A DNA stretch of 64,000 nucleotides from Pinirhizobacter sp036499745 (GCF_036499745.1 NZ_DASYDG010000009.1:6643-70642), one strand, 5' to 3'; positions 17,774 through 27,624 are shown, counted from the first letter of the stretch. Notes: generated by a model not told the origin, from the sequence alone. Made by a program: numbers and translations.

Positions 17774-19948
17774 CTAGTAAAGGTCCACCGGGTCGACGTC
17801 CAGCGACCATCGCACCTTGCGCGCCCCGGGTGCTGTCGCCAGACGGCTCGCCCACGTCTTGAGGAAGGCGTGGAGCTTGCCGCGCGTGGCAGCTTCTACC
17901 AGCAACTGGCCCCGGTGGCGACCGGCCCGCAGCGGCATGGGTGCGGGCATGGGGCCTGCGACGCCCCACCCGGCCTCCGGCGGGATCGCTGCCAGTGCCT
18001 GGGCCAGGAAGGTGTCGACAGCATCGCGGCCCAGTGCGTCCACGCGCAGCAGCACCTGGCTGCCGAAGGGAGGCAGCTCGGTCACCCGCCGTTCGTCCAG
18101 CAGCTGCGCGGCCACGGCGCCGTATCCGGATTGAAGCAGCGTGCGCAGCATCGGGTGGTCGGGGTGGTGGGTCTGCAGGATCACCGTGCCAGGTTTGCGT
18201 GCGCGCCCGGCGCGGCCAGCCACCTGTACCACCAGCTGGGCCAGCCGTTCGTTGGCGCGGAAGTCCACGCTGTGCAGGCCTTCATCGACGCCGACGATGG
18301 CCACCAGCGTGAGGTTGGGCAGGTCGTGGCCCTTGGCCAGCATCTGCGTACCCACCAGGATCGCGGGTTTTTCGTCCGCCAGCGAGCCAAGCAGCTCCTC
18401 GAAGGCATCGCGGCGGCGGGTGGTCTCGCGGTCCACGCGCAGCACGCGGACGTCGGGGAAGCGCGCCGTGAGCGCCTCTTCCAGCCGCTCGGTACCCTGG
18501 CCCTGCGGGCGTAGCTCGGTGGCCCCGCAGTTTGGACAAGCCTCCGGCAGCCGTTGCTCGCGGTTGCAGTGGTGGCATACCAGCCGGCGGCGGCCAGCGT
18601 GCAGGGTCATCGGTCGTTCGCAGCGCGTGCAGTCGGCATGCCATCCGCAGGCATGGCACAACAACACCGGCGCGTAGCCGCGGCGATTGCGGAATACCAG
18701 GGCCTGCTCGCCTCGCGCCAGGCACGCCGCCACCGCGTTGATCAAGACAGGAGACAAACCGTGGTCCAGCCGTTGCGCGCGCATGTCCACGACCTCCACA
18801 CGCGTGGGTTGCGCCGCACCCGGCCGCACGCGCAGTCGCAGGTTGCGATAACGGCCGGCATCGACATTGGCCAGGCTTTCCAGCGACGGCGTACCCGAGC
18901 CCAACACCACCGGCACGCCCATCGCGCGGGCGCGCACCAGGGCAAGGTCGCGCGCGTGGTAGCGGAAGCCTTCCTGTTGCTTATAGGAACCATCGTGCTC
19001 TTCGTCCACCACGATCAGGCCCGCCTCGGGCAACGGCGTGAACACCGCCGAGCGCGTGCCCAGCACCACGCGTGCGCTCCCGTCGCGGGCCCGCAGCCAG
19101 GCGCGGGCGCGGTCACCTTCGGACAGATTCGAATGCAGCACTTCCACCGCCACACCCAGGCGGTCGCGCAGGCGCCGTACCGTCTGCGGCGCCAGGCCGA
19201 TCTCCGGCACCAGCATCAACGTTTGTTTACCCGCCGCCAGCGCCTGTTCGATCAGGGCGAGGTAAACCTCGGTCTTGCCGCTGCCGGTGACGCCGTCGAG
19301 CAGGAATGGCTGGAACTGGCCGAACGATTCGCCGATCGCCGCCACCGCCTCGGCCTGCTCGGAGGTCAACTGGGGGGCGGGCGCGGCATGGCGGGGAAGG
19401 GTGGTGGCGGACCACTCGAGCTTCTGAACAAGACCAGCCTCCAGCAGGCGCCGGCCGGCCTCACGCCATTTGGGAACGCGCTCATCCAGTTCGTCGGCAG
19501 CACACGGGCCGTTGGCCAGCGCATCGAGCAAGCGCTGGCTGCCACCCTTGCGCGTACCGGCGGCGTGGACATCGCGACCGGCCACCGTGGTGGCCCATGC
19601 CTCGCGGCCCAGCGGCGGTAATGGCCGCGGTTCGCGCAGGGCCAGGGGTAGCGCATTGACCAATGCCTCGCCCGGTGCGCCCAGCCAGTAGTCGGCGGCC
19701 CAGTTCACGCTGGCCAGGAGTTCGTCATCCAGTAGCGGTGCGTCGTCCAGGAGTTCCAGGGCGGCTTTGAGCTTTCCCCCCGCGACGGTCGACTCGACGG
19801 CCGGGTCCACCACCACGCCCACCATCGCGCCCTTGCCGAAAGGCACCAGCACCCGCGCGCCGGCCCGGGCCTGGCCGGTGGCGGGCGGCAGGTAGTCGAA
19901 CAGGGTGGGCAGGGGGACGGGCAGGGCAACGCGCAGGACGACAGGCAT
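17774..19948 (-). CDS. priA: Primosomal replication protein N' (helicase PriA)
   Basis: A 724-residue 3'-5' DNA helicase that restarts replication at stalled forks. It shows the N-terminal DNA-binding domain (VVLRVALPVPLPTLFDYLPP), Walker A (GVTGSGKTEVY), DEEHD, and a zinc-binding block of paired cysteines (CHACGWHADCTRC ... CHHC ... CPNC). Then come motifs V/VI (GTQMLAKGHDLPN and QVAGRAGRA). Start at 19948 (MPVVLRVAL) by family similarity. A cluster of DnaA boxes lies about 150 bp upstream. Confidence 0.97.
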   Translation of the reverse strand: MPVVLRVALPVPLPTLFDYLPPATGQARAGARVLVPFGKGAMVGVVVDPAVESTVAGGKLKAALELLDDAPLLDDELLASVNWAADYWLGAPGEALVNALPLALREPRPLPPLGREAWATTVAGRDVHAAGTRKGGSQRLLDALANGPCAADELDERVPKWREAGRRLLEAGLVQKLEWSATTLPRHAAPAPQLTSEQAEAVAAIGESFGQFQPFLLDGVTGSGKTEVYLALIEQALAAGKQTLMLVPEIGLAPQTVRRLRDRLGVAVEVLHSNLSEGDRARAWLRARDGSARVVLGTRSAVFTPLPEAGLIVVDEEHDGSYKQQEGFRYHARDLALVRARAMGVPVVLGSGTPSLESLANVDAGRYRNLRLRVRPGAAQPTRVEVVDMRAQRLDHGLSPVLINAVAACLARGEQALVFRNRRGYAPVLLCHACGWHADCTRCERPMTLHAGRRRLVCHHCNREQRLPEACPNCGATELRPQGQGTERLEEALTARFPDVRVLRVDRETTRRRDAFEELLGSLADEKPAILVGTQMLAKGHDLPNLTLVAIVGVDEGLHSVDFRANERLAQLVVQVAGRAGRARKPGTVILQTHHPDHPMLRTLLQSGYGAVAAQLLDERRVTELPPFGSQVLLRVDALGRDAVDTFLAQALAAIPPEAGWGVAGPMPAPMPLRAGRHRGQLLVEAATRGKLHAFLKTWASRLATAPGARKVRWSLDVDPVDLY

Positions 19949-20093
19949 GGCCGGAAGTGTAGCGGCCCGCGTCGCAGGGTCTGCGACGACCTCGTGCGGG
20001 GGCTTCCCGGTCTGGATCATCACCTTGGGCAGCGATTGATCACCGTCATCGAGATGTCATCGCTAAGTCACTATGGGTTCGGGGGTTTCAACC

Positions 20094-20128
20094 TTATCCA
20101 CAATGTCTGTGGATAAGTCTGTGGATGG
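20094..20128. promoter_or_regulatory. DnaA-box cluster upstream of priA
   Basis: TTATCCACA at 20094-20102 and its exact reverse complement TGTGGATAA at 20108-20116 are consensus DnaA boxes facing each other 5 bp apart. TGTGGATGG at 20120-20128 is a third, weaker copy (7/9). The flanking 19949-20316 gap has no gene; it is AT-richer to the right, with a seven-A run near 20200. It may be DnaA control of priA or an origin-related titration site. It does not have the dnaA-dnaN neighbourhood expected of oriC. Confidence 0.7.
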
Positions 20129-20316
20129 ATGTCGGCCATAAGCACTTTTTGCTCGGCGCGGGGCCCGGTTGTACACCCTGATTACATTTTGACCACCCAA
20201 AAAAACGCTTTTGAATCAAGAGACTGCAAAATCCTGACCTGCAGTGTTCATGTTCTGGTCACCGTTCCGTCACGTGTGTTGACGTGCCCGGGCGTCTGTG
20301 TAAAACCCTCTCTGCC

Positions 20317-21495
20317 CTAATGCGAAAGGCTGATGGCGGCGGCTATCAGCAGGGCCCAGAACAGCATCCAGGCGTACCAGAAACCAGCGAAAAAGTACTT
20401 CAGGAGGGTTTTGAACCAGCCCTGCCGGTACACCCGTTTCTGGGTCAGCAGCAGGTACACCGGCATCCACGCGAACAGGGCGAACTGCAGCCAGCCAATG
20501 CCGGTGTAGGCCCAGTGCGCGTGGGGCTTGAGCGCATTGCCAAGCATCGAGAGCAGGGCCACCAGCAGCACCGACAGGAACAGGAAGGCGTGGCTGTGCA
20601 GGGACACGATCATGTGTTCCATGTACAGGCGCCGCCGGAAGATATAGACGATCTTCAACAGCAACGCGAAGATCGGCAGCAGCACCAGCATGGTCTGCGG
20701 AAGCACGCTGAAAAGGCCCGTGATGAACCGTTCCTTGGCATCGGCATCGCCATCCTTCATGGCGGCCAGGTTGGCCTTCACCCGTGCCAGGCCCTGGTCC
20801 AGGCGGATGTTCACCAGGTTGGGCAGCCAGCTGATATGGAATCGGCTGACCACGTCAGGATGGTTGGGGTCGATCCGTTCGTCCGGGTGGTTGTGCTCGA
20901 AGGCGTTCAGCTCGGCCATGCGGCGATTGGCCTCGTGCACTCGCTCCGTCGCCTCGGCATCCAGTGCGGCGGTATCTGCACCGGGCTTATGGCGGGCGGC
21001 ATCGATCGCGCCCTGGACAGTATCCAGGCGCTTCTGCACGGCGTCCTCGCTGGTATCGCGGGCAAACTCTCCCGCGTCGCCGCCGTACCATTTGGTGGTG
21101 ATATGCGTGCCTTGGGCATTGGGTCCGGCGCTTTCGCTTCGTCCGAAGCCGATCGCCAGGTGCACGGCGAAGAACGCCAGCAGGCAGAACACGAACATCA
21201 GGCGGAATGGCTGCACGTAACGCACGCGGCGCCCGGCGAAATATTCCAGGGTAAGGAAGCCCGGCTTGAGGAAAAGCGGCGGCAAGGTGTGCACGATGCG
21301 CTCGTCGACATGGAAGATCATGTCCAGCGTGTCTTCCACCATCGAATGGATCGGCCGCAGCACGCTCTTCACCGACTGACCGCACGCATGGCAGAACGGG
21401 CCCTGCAGGGGCGCCTGGCAGTTGGCGCAATGCAACGCCGGTGCTGTCGCCGGTTCGGTTTCCGGCGCTACTGGCGTTAGCTCGGTGCTGGACAT
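20317..21495 (-). CDS. DUF3667 membrane protein with zinc ribbon
   Basis: A 392-residue protein. An N-terminal zinc ribbon (residues ~22-40, CANCQAPLQGPFCHACGQ) precedes the DUF3667-type segment VEDTLDMIFHVDERIVHTLPPLFLKPG and YFAGRRVRYVQPFRLMF. At least four to five transmembrane helices follow (for example FVFCLLAFFAVHLAI, LPIFALLLKIVYIF, LFLSVLLVALLSML, FAGFWYAWMLFWALLIAAAI), with a soluble charged insert at about 125-235. Function is unknown in the family. Confidence 0.85.
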   Translation of the reverse strand: MSSTELTPVAPETEPATAPALHCANCQAPLQGPFCHACGQSVKSVLRPIHSMVEDTLDMIFHVDERIVHTLPPLFLKPGFLTLEYFAGRRVRYVQPFRLMFVFCLLAFFAVHLAIGFGRSESAGPNAQGTHITTKWYGGDAGEFARDTSEDAVQKRLDTVQGAIDAARHKPGADTAALDAEATERVHEANRRMAELNAFEHNHPDERIDPNHPDVVSRFHISWLPNLVNIRLDQGLARVKANLAAMKDGDADAKERFITGLFSVLPQTMLVLLPIFALLLKIVYIFRRRLYMEHMIVSLHSHAFLFLSVLLVALLSMLGNALKPHAHWAYTGIGWLQFALFAWMPVYLLLTQKRVYRQGWFKTLLKYFFAGFWYAWMLFWALLIAAAISLSH

Positions 21496-21671
21496 CGTTC
21501 CCTCCCCGGGACGAAAGCGTTAGCGGCGCGAATGATCGCACAGCCGGTACTCCACCGGCTCGCGCCATAGGGCACCCCTGCTTTCGGCACGCAGGGGGTG
21601 ACTATCTGCCCTGACCTTAGTCACGGCATCGCCCGTACAATGGCCGGCCACGTTGTCGATCCCTCCCTGTC

Positions 21672-23039
21672 ATGGCCGTTCACACCATCGATCGCGCCCG
21701 CGTCCGCCGCGAAGCCGGGGCGACGGTGCGCCTGGCCCTGCCGTTGATCGTCGCGCAGCTGTCGGCGATGGCGCCCAACGCGATAGACGCCATCCTGGCC
21801 GGACACTTCAGCGCGCACGTGCAGGCGGCGGTGGTCACCGGCACCAGCATCTGGGTGCTGGCCCTGGTGCTGGCCCTGGGCACCATGATGTCGGTGCCGC
21901 CCACCGTGTCGCAGCTCGATGGCGCCCAGCGGCGCGGCGAGATCGGCGCGATCTTCCACCAGGCGCTGTGGATCGCCTGGATCCTGGGGGCGGCGCTGTG
22001 GTTCGCCGCGCGCAACGCCGCGCCACTGATGACCGCCTTCGGTGTGGTGCCCTCGTTGCACGACGATGTGCAGGCGTTCCTGCATGCGATCAGCTGGGCG
22101 GCGCCGGCACTGACCACCTACTTCGCCCTGCGCGGCCTGTCCGAAGGGCTATCGATGCCCTTGCCATCGATGTTCTTCAGTATCGGCGGCCTGTTCGTGC
22201 TGGCGCCGCTGGGCTACGTGCTGGTGTATGGCAAGCTCGGCTTCCCGCCGATGGGCGCCCGCGGCACCGGTATCGCCACCGCGGTGGCGATCTGGGTGGA
22301 GATGATCGGTTTCGGCATCTACGTGCTCAAGCATCGCGCCTATCGCGATATCAACCTGCGCCAGCGCCTGGCCTTGCCCAACTGGTCGAAGATCGCCCCG
22401 CTGCTGCACATCGGCGTGCCGATGGCCATCACCCTGTTGATGGAAGCGGGCATGTTCGTGGCCGTGGCGCTGCTGATCGGTCGGCTGGGCGAAACGGTCA
22501 CCGCAAGCCACCAGATCGCGCTGAACGTGGCCTCGATGTCGTTCATGGTGCCGCTGGGCCTGTCCATGGCGATCACCGTGCGCGTGGGTAATGCGGTAGG
22601 CCGCAACGATGCGGCCGGCGTGCGTTACGCAGGTTTCTGCGGCATCGGCCTGGTGATCGCGGTGCAATTGGTGGCGGTGGCCCTGATGCTGGGCGTTCCC
22701 CACGGTATCGCGGCGATTTATTCAAATAATCCAGCCGTGATCGCGGTGGCGGCGCAGCTGTTGCTTTATGCCGGCATGTTCCAGTTTTCCGACGGCATCC
22801 AAGTGGCTTCCAACAGTGCGCTCCGGGGCCTCAAGGACACCCGGGTGCCGATGGCCATCACCCTGGTGGCCTACTGGATGATCGGCATGCCGGTGGGCTG
22901 GTACCTGGGCTTTCCGATGGGCCTGGGCGCCCCGGGTATGTGGATCGGCCTGATCGCCGGGCTTACCGCGGCGGCGGCCTTGCTGTTCACTCGCTTCTAC
23001 CGGGTGGCGCGGCGTGCCAGCTGGACTTCCGCCACGTGA
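21672..23039 (+). CDS. MATE-family multidrug efflux transporter (NorM-like)
   Basis: A 455-residue, about 12-helix inner-membrane exporter coupled to sodium or protons. Two homologous six-helix halves are visible: one starts LALPLIVAQLSAMAPNAIDAILAGHFS, and the second starts HIGVPMAITLLMEAGMFVAVALLIGRLG. Conserved MATE signatures include ASHQIALNVASMSFMVPLGLSMAITVRVGNAVG. It is divergent from the DUF3667 gene; the substrate is unknown. Confidence 0.93.
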   Translation: MAVHTIDRARVRREAGATVRLALPLIVAQLSAMAPNAIDAILAGHFSAHVQAAVVTGTSIWVLALVLALGTMMSVPPTVSQLDGAQRRGEIGAIFHQALWIAWILGAALWFAARNAAPLMTAFGVVPSLHDDVQAFLHAISWAAPALTTYFALRGLSEGLSMPLPSMFFSIGGLFVLAPLGYVLVYGKLGFPPMGARGTGIATAVAIWVEMIGFGIYVLKHRAYRDINLRQRLALPNWSKIAPLLHIGVPMAITLLMEAGMFVAVALLIGRLGETVTASHQIALNVASMSFMVPLGLSMAITVRVGNAVGRNDAAGVRYAGFCGIGLVIAVQLVAVALMLGVPHGIAAIYSNNPAVIAVAAQLLLYAGMFQFSDGIQVASNSALRGLKDTRVPMAITLVAYWMIGMPVGWYLGFPMGLGAPGMWIGLIAGLTAAAALLFTRFYRVARRASWTSAT

Positions 23040-23091
23040 CCGCCCCCGCGGGAACGGCTACGCTCAGCACCGAACCCACCGGATTTTTTGC

Positions 23092-25041
23092 ATGAGCGAC
23101 CAGCTGCCACCTGCCTACCCACCGCCGCCACCACCGCCCGTGCCCGGGCCGGCCCCGGTGCGGGTGCAGGCGGCTGTACCTGCGCGCCGCCCGAGCGGAT
23201 TCTGGGCTTTCCTGAAAGGCTTTGGCCGCGGCATCAATATCACCCGCCTGGTGATATTGAACCTGCTGTTCTTCGGCGTGTTGTTCATCGTGCTGCTGTT
23301 CGTTTTCCTCGGTGCCCTCGGCAGCCGCGAACTGCGCATGGTCAAGAACGACAGCGTGCTGTTGATCCGGCCTGAAGGTCGGCTGGTGGAGCAGTACAGC
23401 GATCCCATCGGCGTGGCCCTCTCGCGCCTGTCGGGCAACAAGGCCAAACAGGTGCAGGTACGCGACCTGGTCGGTGCCATCGATAACGCGGCCACCGATG
23501 CGCGCATCTCGCGCATCGTGCTGGATGTGGACGACATGCAGGCAGGTGGCTTCGCCGCATTGCGCGAAGTGGGCGCGGCGATCGACCGCTTCCGCGCCAC
23601 CGGCAAGCCCGTGATCGCCTGGGCCGCCAATCTCGACCAGGGCCAGTACTACCTCTCGGCGCATGCCTCGAAAATCCTGCTCGATCCGCAGGGCAGTGTG
23701 TTGCCCACGGGCCTTGCCAACTACCGGTTGTTCTATAAAGACCTGCTGGACAAGATCGGCGTGGACGTCCACCTGTTCCGCGTAGGCCAGTTCAAGTCGG
23801 CCGCCGAGCCCTTCATCCTGGACCACGCCTCGCCGGAGTCGAAGGCCGCCGACACGTTCTACCTGGGCGGCCTGTGGGACACATGGCTTGCCGAAGTGGC
23901 CGCGGCGCGCAAGATCGATCCGGCCAAGCTTCGTGCCTCGATCGACAACATGCCCCAGCTGATCGCATCGGCGCGCGGCAACATCGCCCAACTGGCGCTG
24001 GACCAGCACTTGGTCGATGGCCTGGCCACCGAGGAAGAACTGATCGACGGCCTGCGCAAGGACGGCGTGCCGGCGGGCAAGAACGGCGAAGGCGTGCGCA
24101 GTGTTTCGCTCGAGCGCTACAACGCACAGATCGCCTCGGTCAGCGCGTTCAACAGCAAGCCCGGTGTGGCGGTGGTGGTGGCCGAAGGCGAGATCGTCAG
24201 CGGCAAGCAACCACAGGGCCAGATCGGTGGCGAATCCACCGCCGCCCTCATCCGCAAGGCGCGCCAGGACAAGAAAACCGCAGCACTCGTGCTGCGGGTG
24301 GATTCTCCCGGTGGCGAGGTGTACGCCGCCGAGCAGATCCGCCGCGAAGTGGCGCAGACGCGCGAGGCCGGCATCCCCGTGATCGTGTCGATGGGCGATG
24401 TTGCCGCCAGCGGCGGTTACTGGATCTCGATGAACGCCAACGCGATCCTCGCCGAACCCAACACCATTACCGGCTCCATCGGCATCTTCGGCATGTTCTA
24501 TACCGTGCCCAACGCGCTGGACAAGATCGGCGTGCATTCAGATGGCGTGGCCGTAGGCCCGCTGGCCGGCTCCTTCGACATCACCCGGCCGCTGGATCCA
24601 AAGATCGGCCTGGTGGTGCAGTCGATCATCGACAAGGGTTACCGTGATTTCGTCGGCGGCGTGGCCGCGGCGCGCGGCAAGGATTTCGCCAGCATCGATG
24701 CCATCGCCCAGGGTCGCGTGTGGACCGGCGCGCAGGCGCGCGACCGCGGGCTGGTGGACAAGCTCGGTGGCCTTAACGATGCCATTGCCCTGGCGCGCAG
24801 CGAAGCGAAGCTCGACAAGGACGCACCCACCCGTTACATCGAAACGGACCTCGGTACGTTCGGCCGCGCCGTTGTCAGCATGAACGACAGCGCCGCGGTA
24901 TCGATCGGGCGTTCCTGGGGCCTGGGCCTGCCGAAGTGGCTCTCGACTATCGACGAGCGCATTCCTGAGCTCAAGCTGCTGGAGCACGCACAGGCAGGTC
25001 GCCCGAACATCTACGCCTACTGCTTCTGCTCACCGCAGTAG
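23092..25041 (+). CDS. sppA: Signal peptide peptidase SppA (long form)
   Basis: A 649-residue membrane-anchored serine protease that degrades cleaved signal peptides. A proline-rich cytoplasmic N-terminus (residues 7-35) precedes a transmembrane helix (about 51-75). Two tandem S49 domains follow: the N-terminal one supplies the general-base Lys194 (SAHASKILLDP) and the C-terminal one the nucleophile Ser440 (MGDVAASGGYWIS). Start 23092 is by family similarity; no clear Shine-Dalgarno is seen. Length exceeds E. coli SppA (618), mainly at the N-terminus. Confidence 0.94.
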   Translation: MSDQLPPAYPPPPPPPVPGPAPVRVQAAVPARRPSGFWAFLKGFGRGINITRLVILNLLFFGVLFIVLLFVFLGALGSRELRMVKNDSVLLIRPEGRLVEQYSDPIGVALSRLSGNKAKQVQVRDLVGAIDNAATDARISRIVLDVDDMQAGGFAALREVGAAIDRFRATGKPVIAWAANLDQGQYYLSAHASKILLDPQGSVLPTGLANYRLFYKDLLDKIGVDVHLFRVGQFKSAAEPFILDHASPESKAADTFYLGGLWDTWLAEVAAARKIDPAKLRASIDNMPQLIASARGNIAQLALDQHLVDGLATEEELIDGLRKDGVPAGKNGEGVRSVSLERYNAQIASVSAFNSKPGVAVVVAEGEIVSGKQPQGQIGGESTAALIRKARQDKKTAALVLRVDSPGGEVYAAEQIRREVAQTREAGIPVIVSMGDVAASGGYWISMNANAILAEPNTITGSIGIFGMFYTVPNALDKIGVHSDGVAVGPLAGSFDITRPLDPKIGLVVQSIIDKGYRDFVGGVAAARGKDFASIDAIAQGRVWTGAQARDRGLVDKLGGLNDAIALARSEAKLDKDAPTRYIETDLGTFGRAVVSMNDSAAVSIGRSWGLGLPKWLSTIDERIPELKLLEHAQAGRPNIYAYCFCSPQ

Positions 25042-25051
25042 GCAACCGCCG

Positions 25052-25300
25052 TTATTTCGACTGGTCTTCCACCGCCGCGTCCTGCGCTGCGTGTTGCTGG
25101 TCCACGGTGGCCTGTACCGCGCGGGCACGGTCGCGTGTCTTGAGCATCGGGTCAAGCGGGTTATAGGGCTTGGCCGTTGACTGCGCCGCCTGCGGTGCCG
25201 GCGGCGCGTTCGGATCGGGCGGTGGGGGATGGGAACAGCCGACGGCCAGCAGCGCAGCGGTTGCCGTGGCGCATGCAAGCCATGATCGTGTGGACTTCAT
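25052..25300 (-). CDS. Small proline-rich lipoprotein
   Basis: An 82-residue protein with signal peptide MKSTRSWLACATATAALLAVGC and lipid-attachment Cys22, followed by a PPPPDPNAPPAP stretch and a short helical charged tail. No family was recognised. Its start overlaps the stop of the upstream ABC ATPase by one base (TGATG), so it is translated from that transcript. The start at 25300 is preferred over an upstream in-frame Met because it begins the signal peptide. Confidence 0.75.
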   Translation of the reverse strand: MKSTRSWLACATATAALLAVGCSHPPPPDPNAPPAPQAAQSTAKPYNPLDPMLKTRDRARAVQATVDQQHAAQDAAVEDQSK

Positions 25301-26103
25301 CAAGCTACCCTCGCTGAATACCATGCATCGTTCCGCTGCACGCGCAGCGGCATGTCGAACAGGCGTGACAACGCATCACCGCCCAGGATCCCGCTCTTCG
25401 GGCCATCGGCGAACACCTTGCCATCGCGGATCATCACCACGCGGCCGATCTCGGGGATGATTTCCTCGATGTGGTGGGTGACCACCACCAGGGTGGTGCC
25501 GCCGCGGGCCAGTTCGCGCAGGTGATCGAGGAATTCCCGTCGCGCGGAAAGGTCGAGCCCGGTGCAGGGTTCGTCCAGCAGCAGGGCGCGCGGCTGGTAC
25601 ACCAGCGCGCGGGCGATCAGCACGCGGCGTGCCTCGCCGGTGGACAACGTGGCCACTTCGCGGTCGGCCAGCGCCAGCATCCCTACGCGTTCGAGCGCCC
25701 GGTTGGCGGCTTCGAGCATGTCCTGGGTCACATGGTGATCCAGCCCCAGCACCAGCGAGGCAAAGAAGCCGGAGAGCACCACCTCGCGCACGAGCAGCCC
25801 TTCGACAGTCTCCAGATCCCGCCGCAGCTCCGCCGACACCACGCCAATCAGCCGCCGGAGCTCGGTGACGTCCCAACGGGCGCGGCCGAACACGCGCACC
25901 GGATCACTGCCGTCACTGGGCGAAAGGGGATAGAGCCGGCGCTCGATCATCCGCACCAGGGTGGATTTGCCCGAGCCGTTGGGGCCGAGGATCGCCGTGT
26001 GCTCGCCGTCGGCCACACGCAGGCTGAAGTCTGCCAGCAGGGCGCGGTCTCCGCGGAGTACGGTGGCATGGTCGATGTCGAGCAGGATAGTAGGTTGGTC
26101 CAT
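25300..26103 (-). CDS. ABC transporter ATP-binding protein
   Basis: A 267-residue ATPase. Walker A (GPNGSGKST), signature LSTGEARR (variant of LSGGQ), Walker B (ALLLDEPCTGLD) and the switch region VVVTHHIEEI are present. It resembles stand-alone ATPases of the ModF/YlmA kind; no permease gene adjoins. Start: MDQPTILLD at 26103; ATG 26115 is four codons upstream. It is divergent from the SDR gene and coupled to the small lipoprotein. Confidence 0.9.
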   Translation of the reverse strand: MDQPTILLDIDHATVLRGDRALLADFSLRVADGEHTAILGPNGSGKSTLVRMIERRLYPLSPSDGSDPVRVFGRARWDVTELRRLIGVVSAELRRDLETVEGLLVREVVLSGFFASLVLGLDHHVTQDMLEAANRALERVGMLALADREVATLSTGEARRVLIARALVYQPRALLLDEPCTGLDLSARREFLDHLRELARGGTTLVVVTHHIEEIIPEIGRVVMIRDGKVFADGPKSGILGGDALSRLFDMPLRVQRNDAWYSARVA

Positions 26104-26166
26104 GCCTTCGAGCATAACGCGCCGTTGTACGATGCGTGCCTGTCCTTCATCTTCGGGAGACCCACG

Positions 26167-26949
26167 ATGCATCCACGGCTGGCAAGCTGGCGGCTGGACG
26201 GCCAGACGGCGCTGGTGACCGGTGCCAGCAAGGGCATTGGTTATGCCTGCGCGCGCGAGCTGGCCGCGCTGGGCGCGGACCTGCTGCTGGTGGCCCGTGA
26301 CGAGATCCACCTGGATCATGTCCGTGCCGAACTTGCCGATGAAGCCCCTCAGGCGTCGGTGCTGGCGCTGGCCGCGGACCTCACCGACCCGGAAGACCGC
26401 CTGGCCGTATTCGACTGGATCGCCGACCTCGGCAGCCCGCTGTCGTTGCTGGTCAACAACGTCGGCGGCAACGTGCCCGCCGCCACGGTGGATTACTCGC
26501 CCGAAGAATATCGCGGCATCTTCGAAACCAATGTGTTCTCCGCCTTCGAGATGTGCCGCCTGGCGTATCCGCACCTGGTGCAGCATGGCAACGCCGCGGT
26601 GGTGAACATCGGCTCGGTATCGGGCGCGGTGCATGTGCGCACGGGCTCGGTCTACGGCATGACCAAGGCCGCCGTGCACCAGCTCACCCGGAACCTTGCC
26701 GTGGAGTGGGCCGAAGATGGCATCCGCGTGAATGCCGTGGCCCCCTGGTACATCCGCACCCAGCGTTCGGAACCGGCCCTGGCCGATGCGGATTATCTTG
26801 AGGAAGTTCTCGACCACACGCCGATGCGCCGCATCGGCGAGCCGGAGGAAGTAGCCGCTGCAGTGGCTTTCCTGTGCCTGCCCGCGGCGAGCTACATCAC
26901 CGGCGAGGTGGTGGCGGTGGACGGTGGCTTCCTGCGTTACGGCTTCTGA
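26167..26949 (+). CDS. Short-chain dehydrogenase/reductase (tropinone reductase-like)
   Basis: A 260-residue NAD(P)-dependent oxidoreductase of the classical SDR fold. It has the cofactor motif TGASKGIG, NNVGG (variant of NNAG), catalytic Ser in NIGSVSG, Tyr-x3-Lys in YGMTK, and the C-terminal ITGEVVAVDGG. GGGAGA precedes ATG 26167. The substrate is unknown. Confidence 0.92.
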   Translation: MHPRLASWRLDGQTALVTGASKGIGYACARELAALGADLLLVARDEIHLDHVRAELADEAPQASVLALAADLTDPEDRLAVFDWIADLGSPLSLLVNNVGGNVPAATVDYSPEEYRGIFETNVFSAFEMCRLAYPHLVQHGNAAVVNIGSVSGAVHVRTGSVYGMTKAAVHQLTRNLAVEWAEDGIRVNAVAPWYIRTQRSEPALADADYLEEVLDHTPMRRIGEPEEVAAAVAFLCLPAASYITGEVVAVDGGFLRYGF

Positions 26950-26982
26950 AGCCGCAGCCTCTGCGGCGCTCATGCCGGGGTG

Positions 26983-27624
26983 TTATGCGGCGCAGCCCTT
27001 CAGTTGCGCACGCAGCTCCGCATCGCGCTGTTCGAAGGGCGCCTGCTGGCTCTTGAAGGCCTTGCGCAGCTTGTCGCCGTTTTCGTCCAGCTGATCCTGC
27101 AACGCCTTGCAGGTTTCTTCCGGCGAAAGCTGGTGGCAACTGTCCTGTACCCATACATAGTTGTTGCCGATCATCTGGCCGTTGACCTTGACCCGATTGA
27201 TTTCCGGGGCCGAGGGGGCAGCCTGGGCCGATAGTGAACTGCCGTAACTGCCGACCACGCCAGCTGGCGCCTGGTACGGCTGGCCCGGTCCATTGCTGGT
27301 GTAGGGCGTGCCGTCGGTGGCGCGCACGCAGCCGTACATGACCGGGATGCCGGGTGGGGGCGGAGGCATGGTACTGAATTGAGCTGGCGGCGCTGCGACA
27401 GGGGGAGCCGGCGCCACCGGCGGCAACGGCGCGGGCGGCGTCGTCATCGGCTCGGTATCGTCGATCACCCGCTTTTCGGACTTCGCACCGTGAGGGCACG
27501 GCATGTTCTGGTAGGTGACCTCACCTTTGGCGGTGGTGCATTTGTAGATGTCCGTGGCGTGGCTGGCCGGCGCGTACGCCAGCAAGCCCAGCACCATCAG
27601 GAAAACGAAGCCGGCAAGACGCAT
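26983..27624 (-). CDS. Secreted DUF4124-domain protein
   Basis: A 213-residue exported protein. Signal peptide MRLAGFVFLMVLGLLAYAPASHA is followed by the DUF4124 pattern (DIYKCTTAKGEVTYQNMPC), a proline-rich linker (about 55-95), and a C-terminal part with three cysteines and a helical QDQLDENGDKLRKAFKSQ segment. Its start overlaps the degV stop by one base (TGATG). Function is unknown. Confidence 0.85.
   Translation of the reverse strand: MRLAGFVFLMVLGLLAYAPASHATDIYKCTTAKGEVTYQNMPCPHGAKSEKRVIDDTEPMTTPPAPLPPVAPAPPVAAPPAQFSTMPPPPPGIPVMYGCVRATDGTPYTSNGPGQPYQAPAGVVGSYGSSLSAQAAPSAPEINRVKVNGQMIGNNYVWVQDSCHQLSPEETCKALQDQLDENGDKLRKAFKSQQAPFEQRDAELRAQLKGCAA

Noticed and set aside
20024..20316. DnaA boxes considered as the chromosomal origin
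   Set aside because: No dnaA, dnaN, gyrB, rpmH or similar origin neighbours, and only three boxes.
22987..24537. Long minus-strand frame opposite sppA
   Set aside because: His/Ala/Arg-rich translation typical of antisense frames; SppA on the other strand is complete with both catalytic residues.
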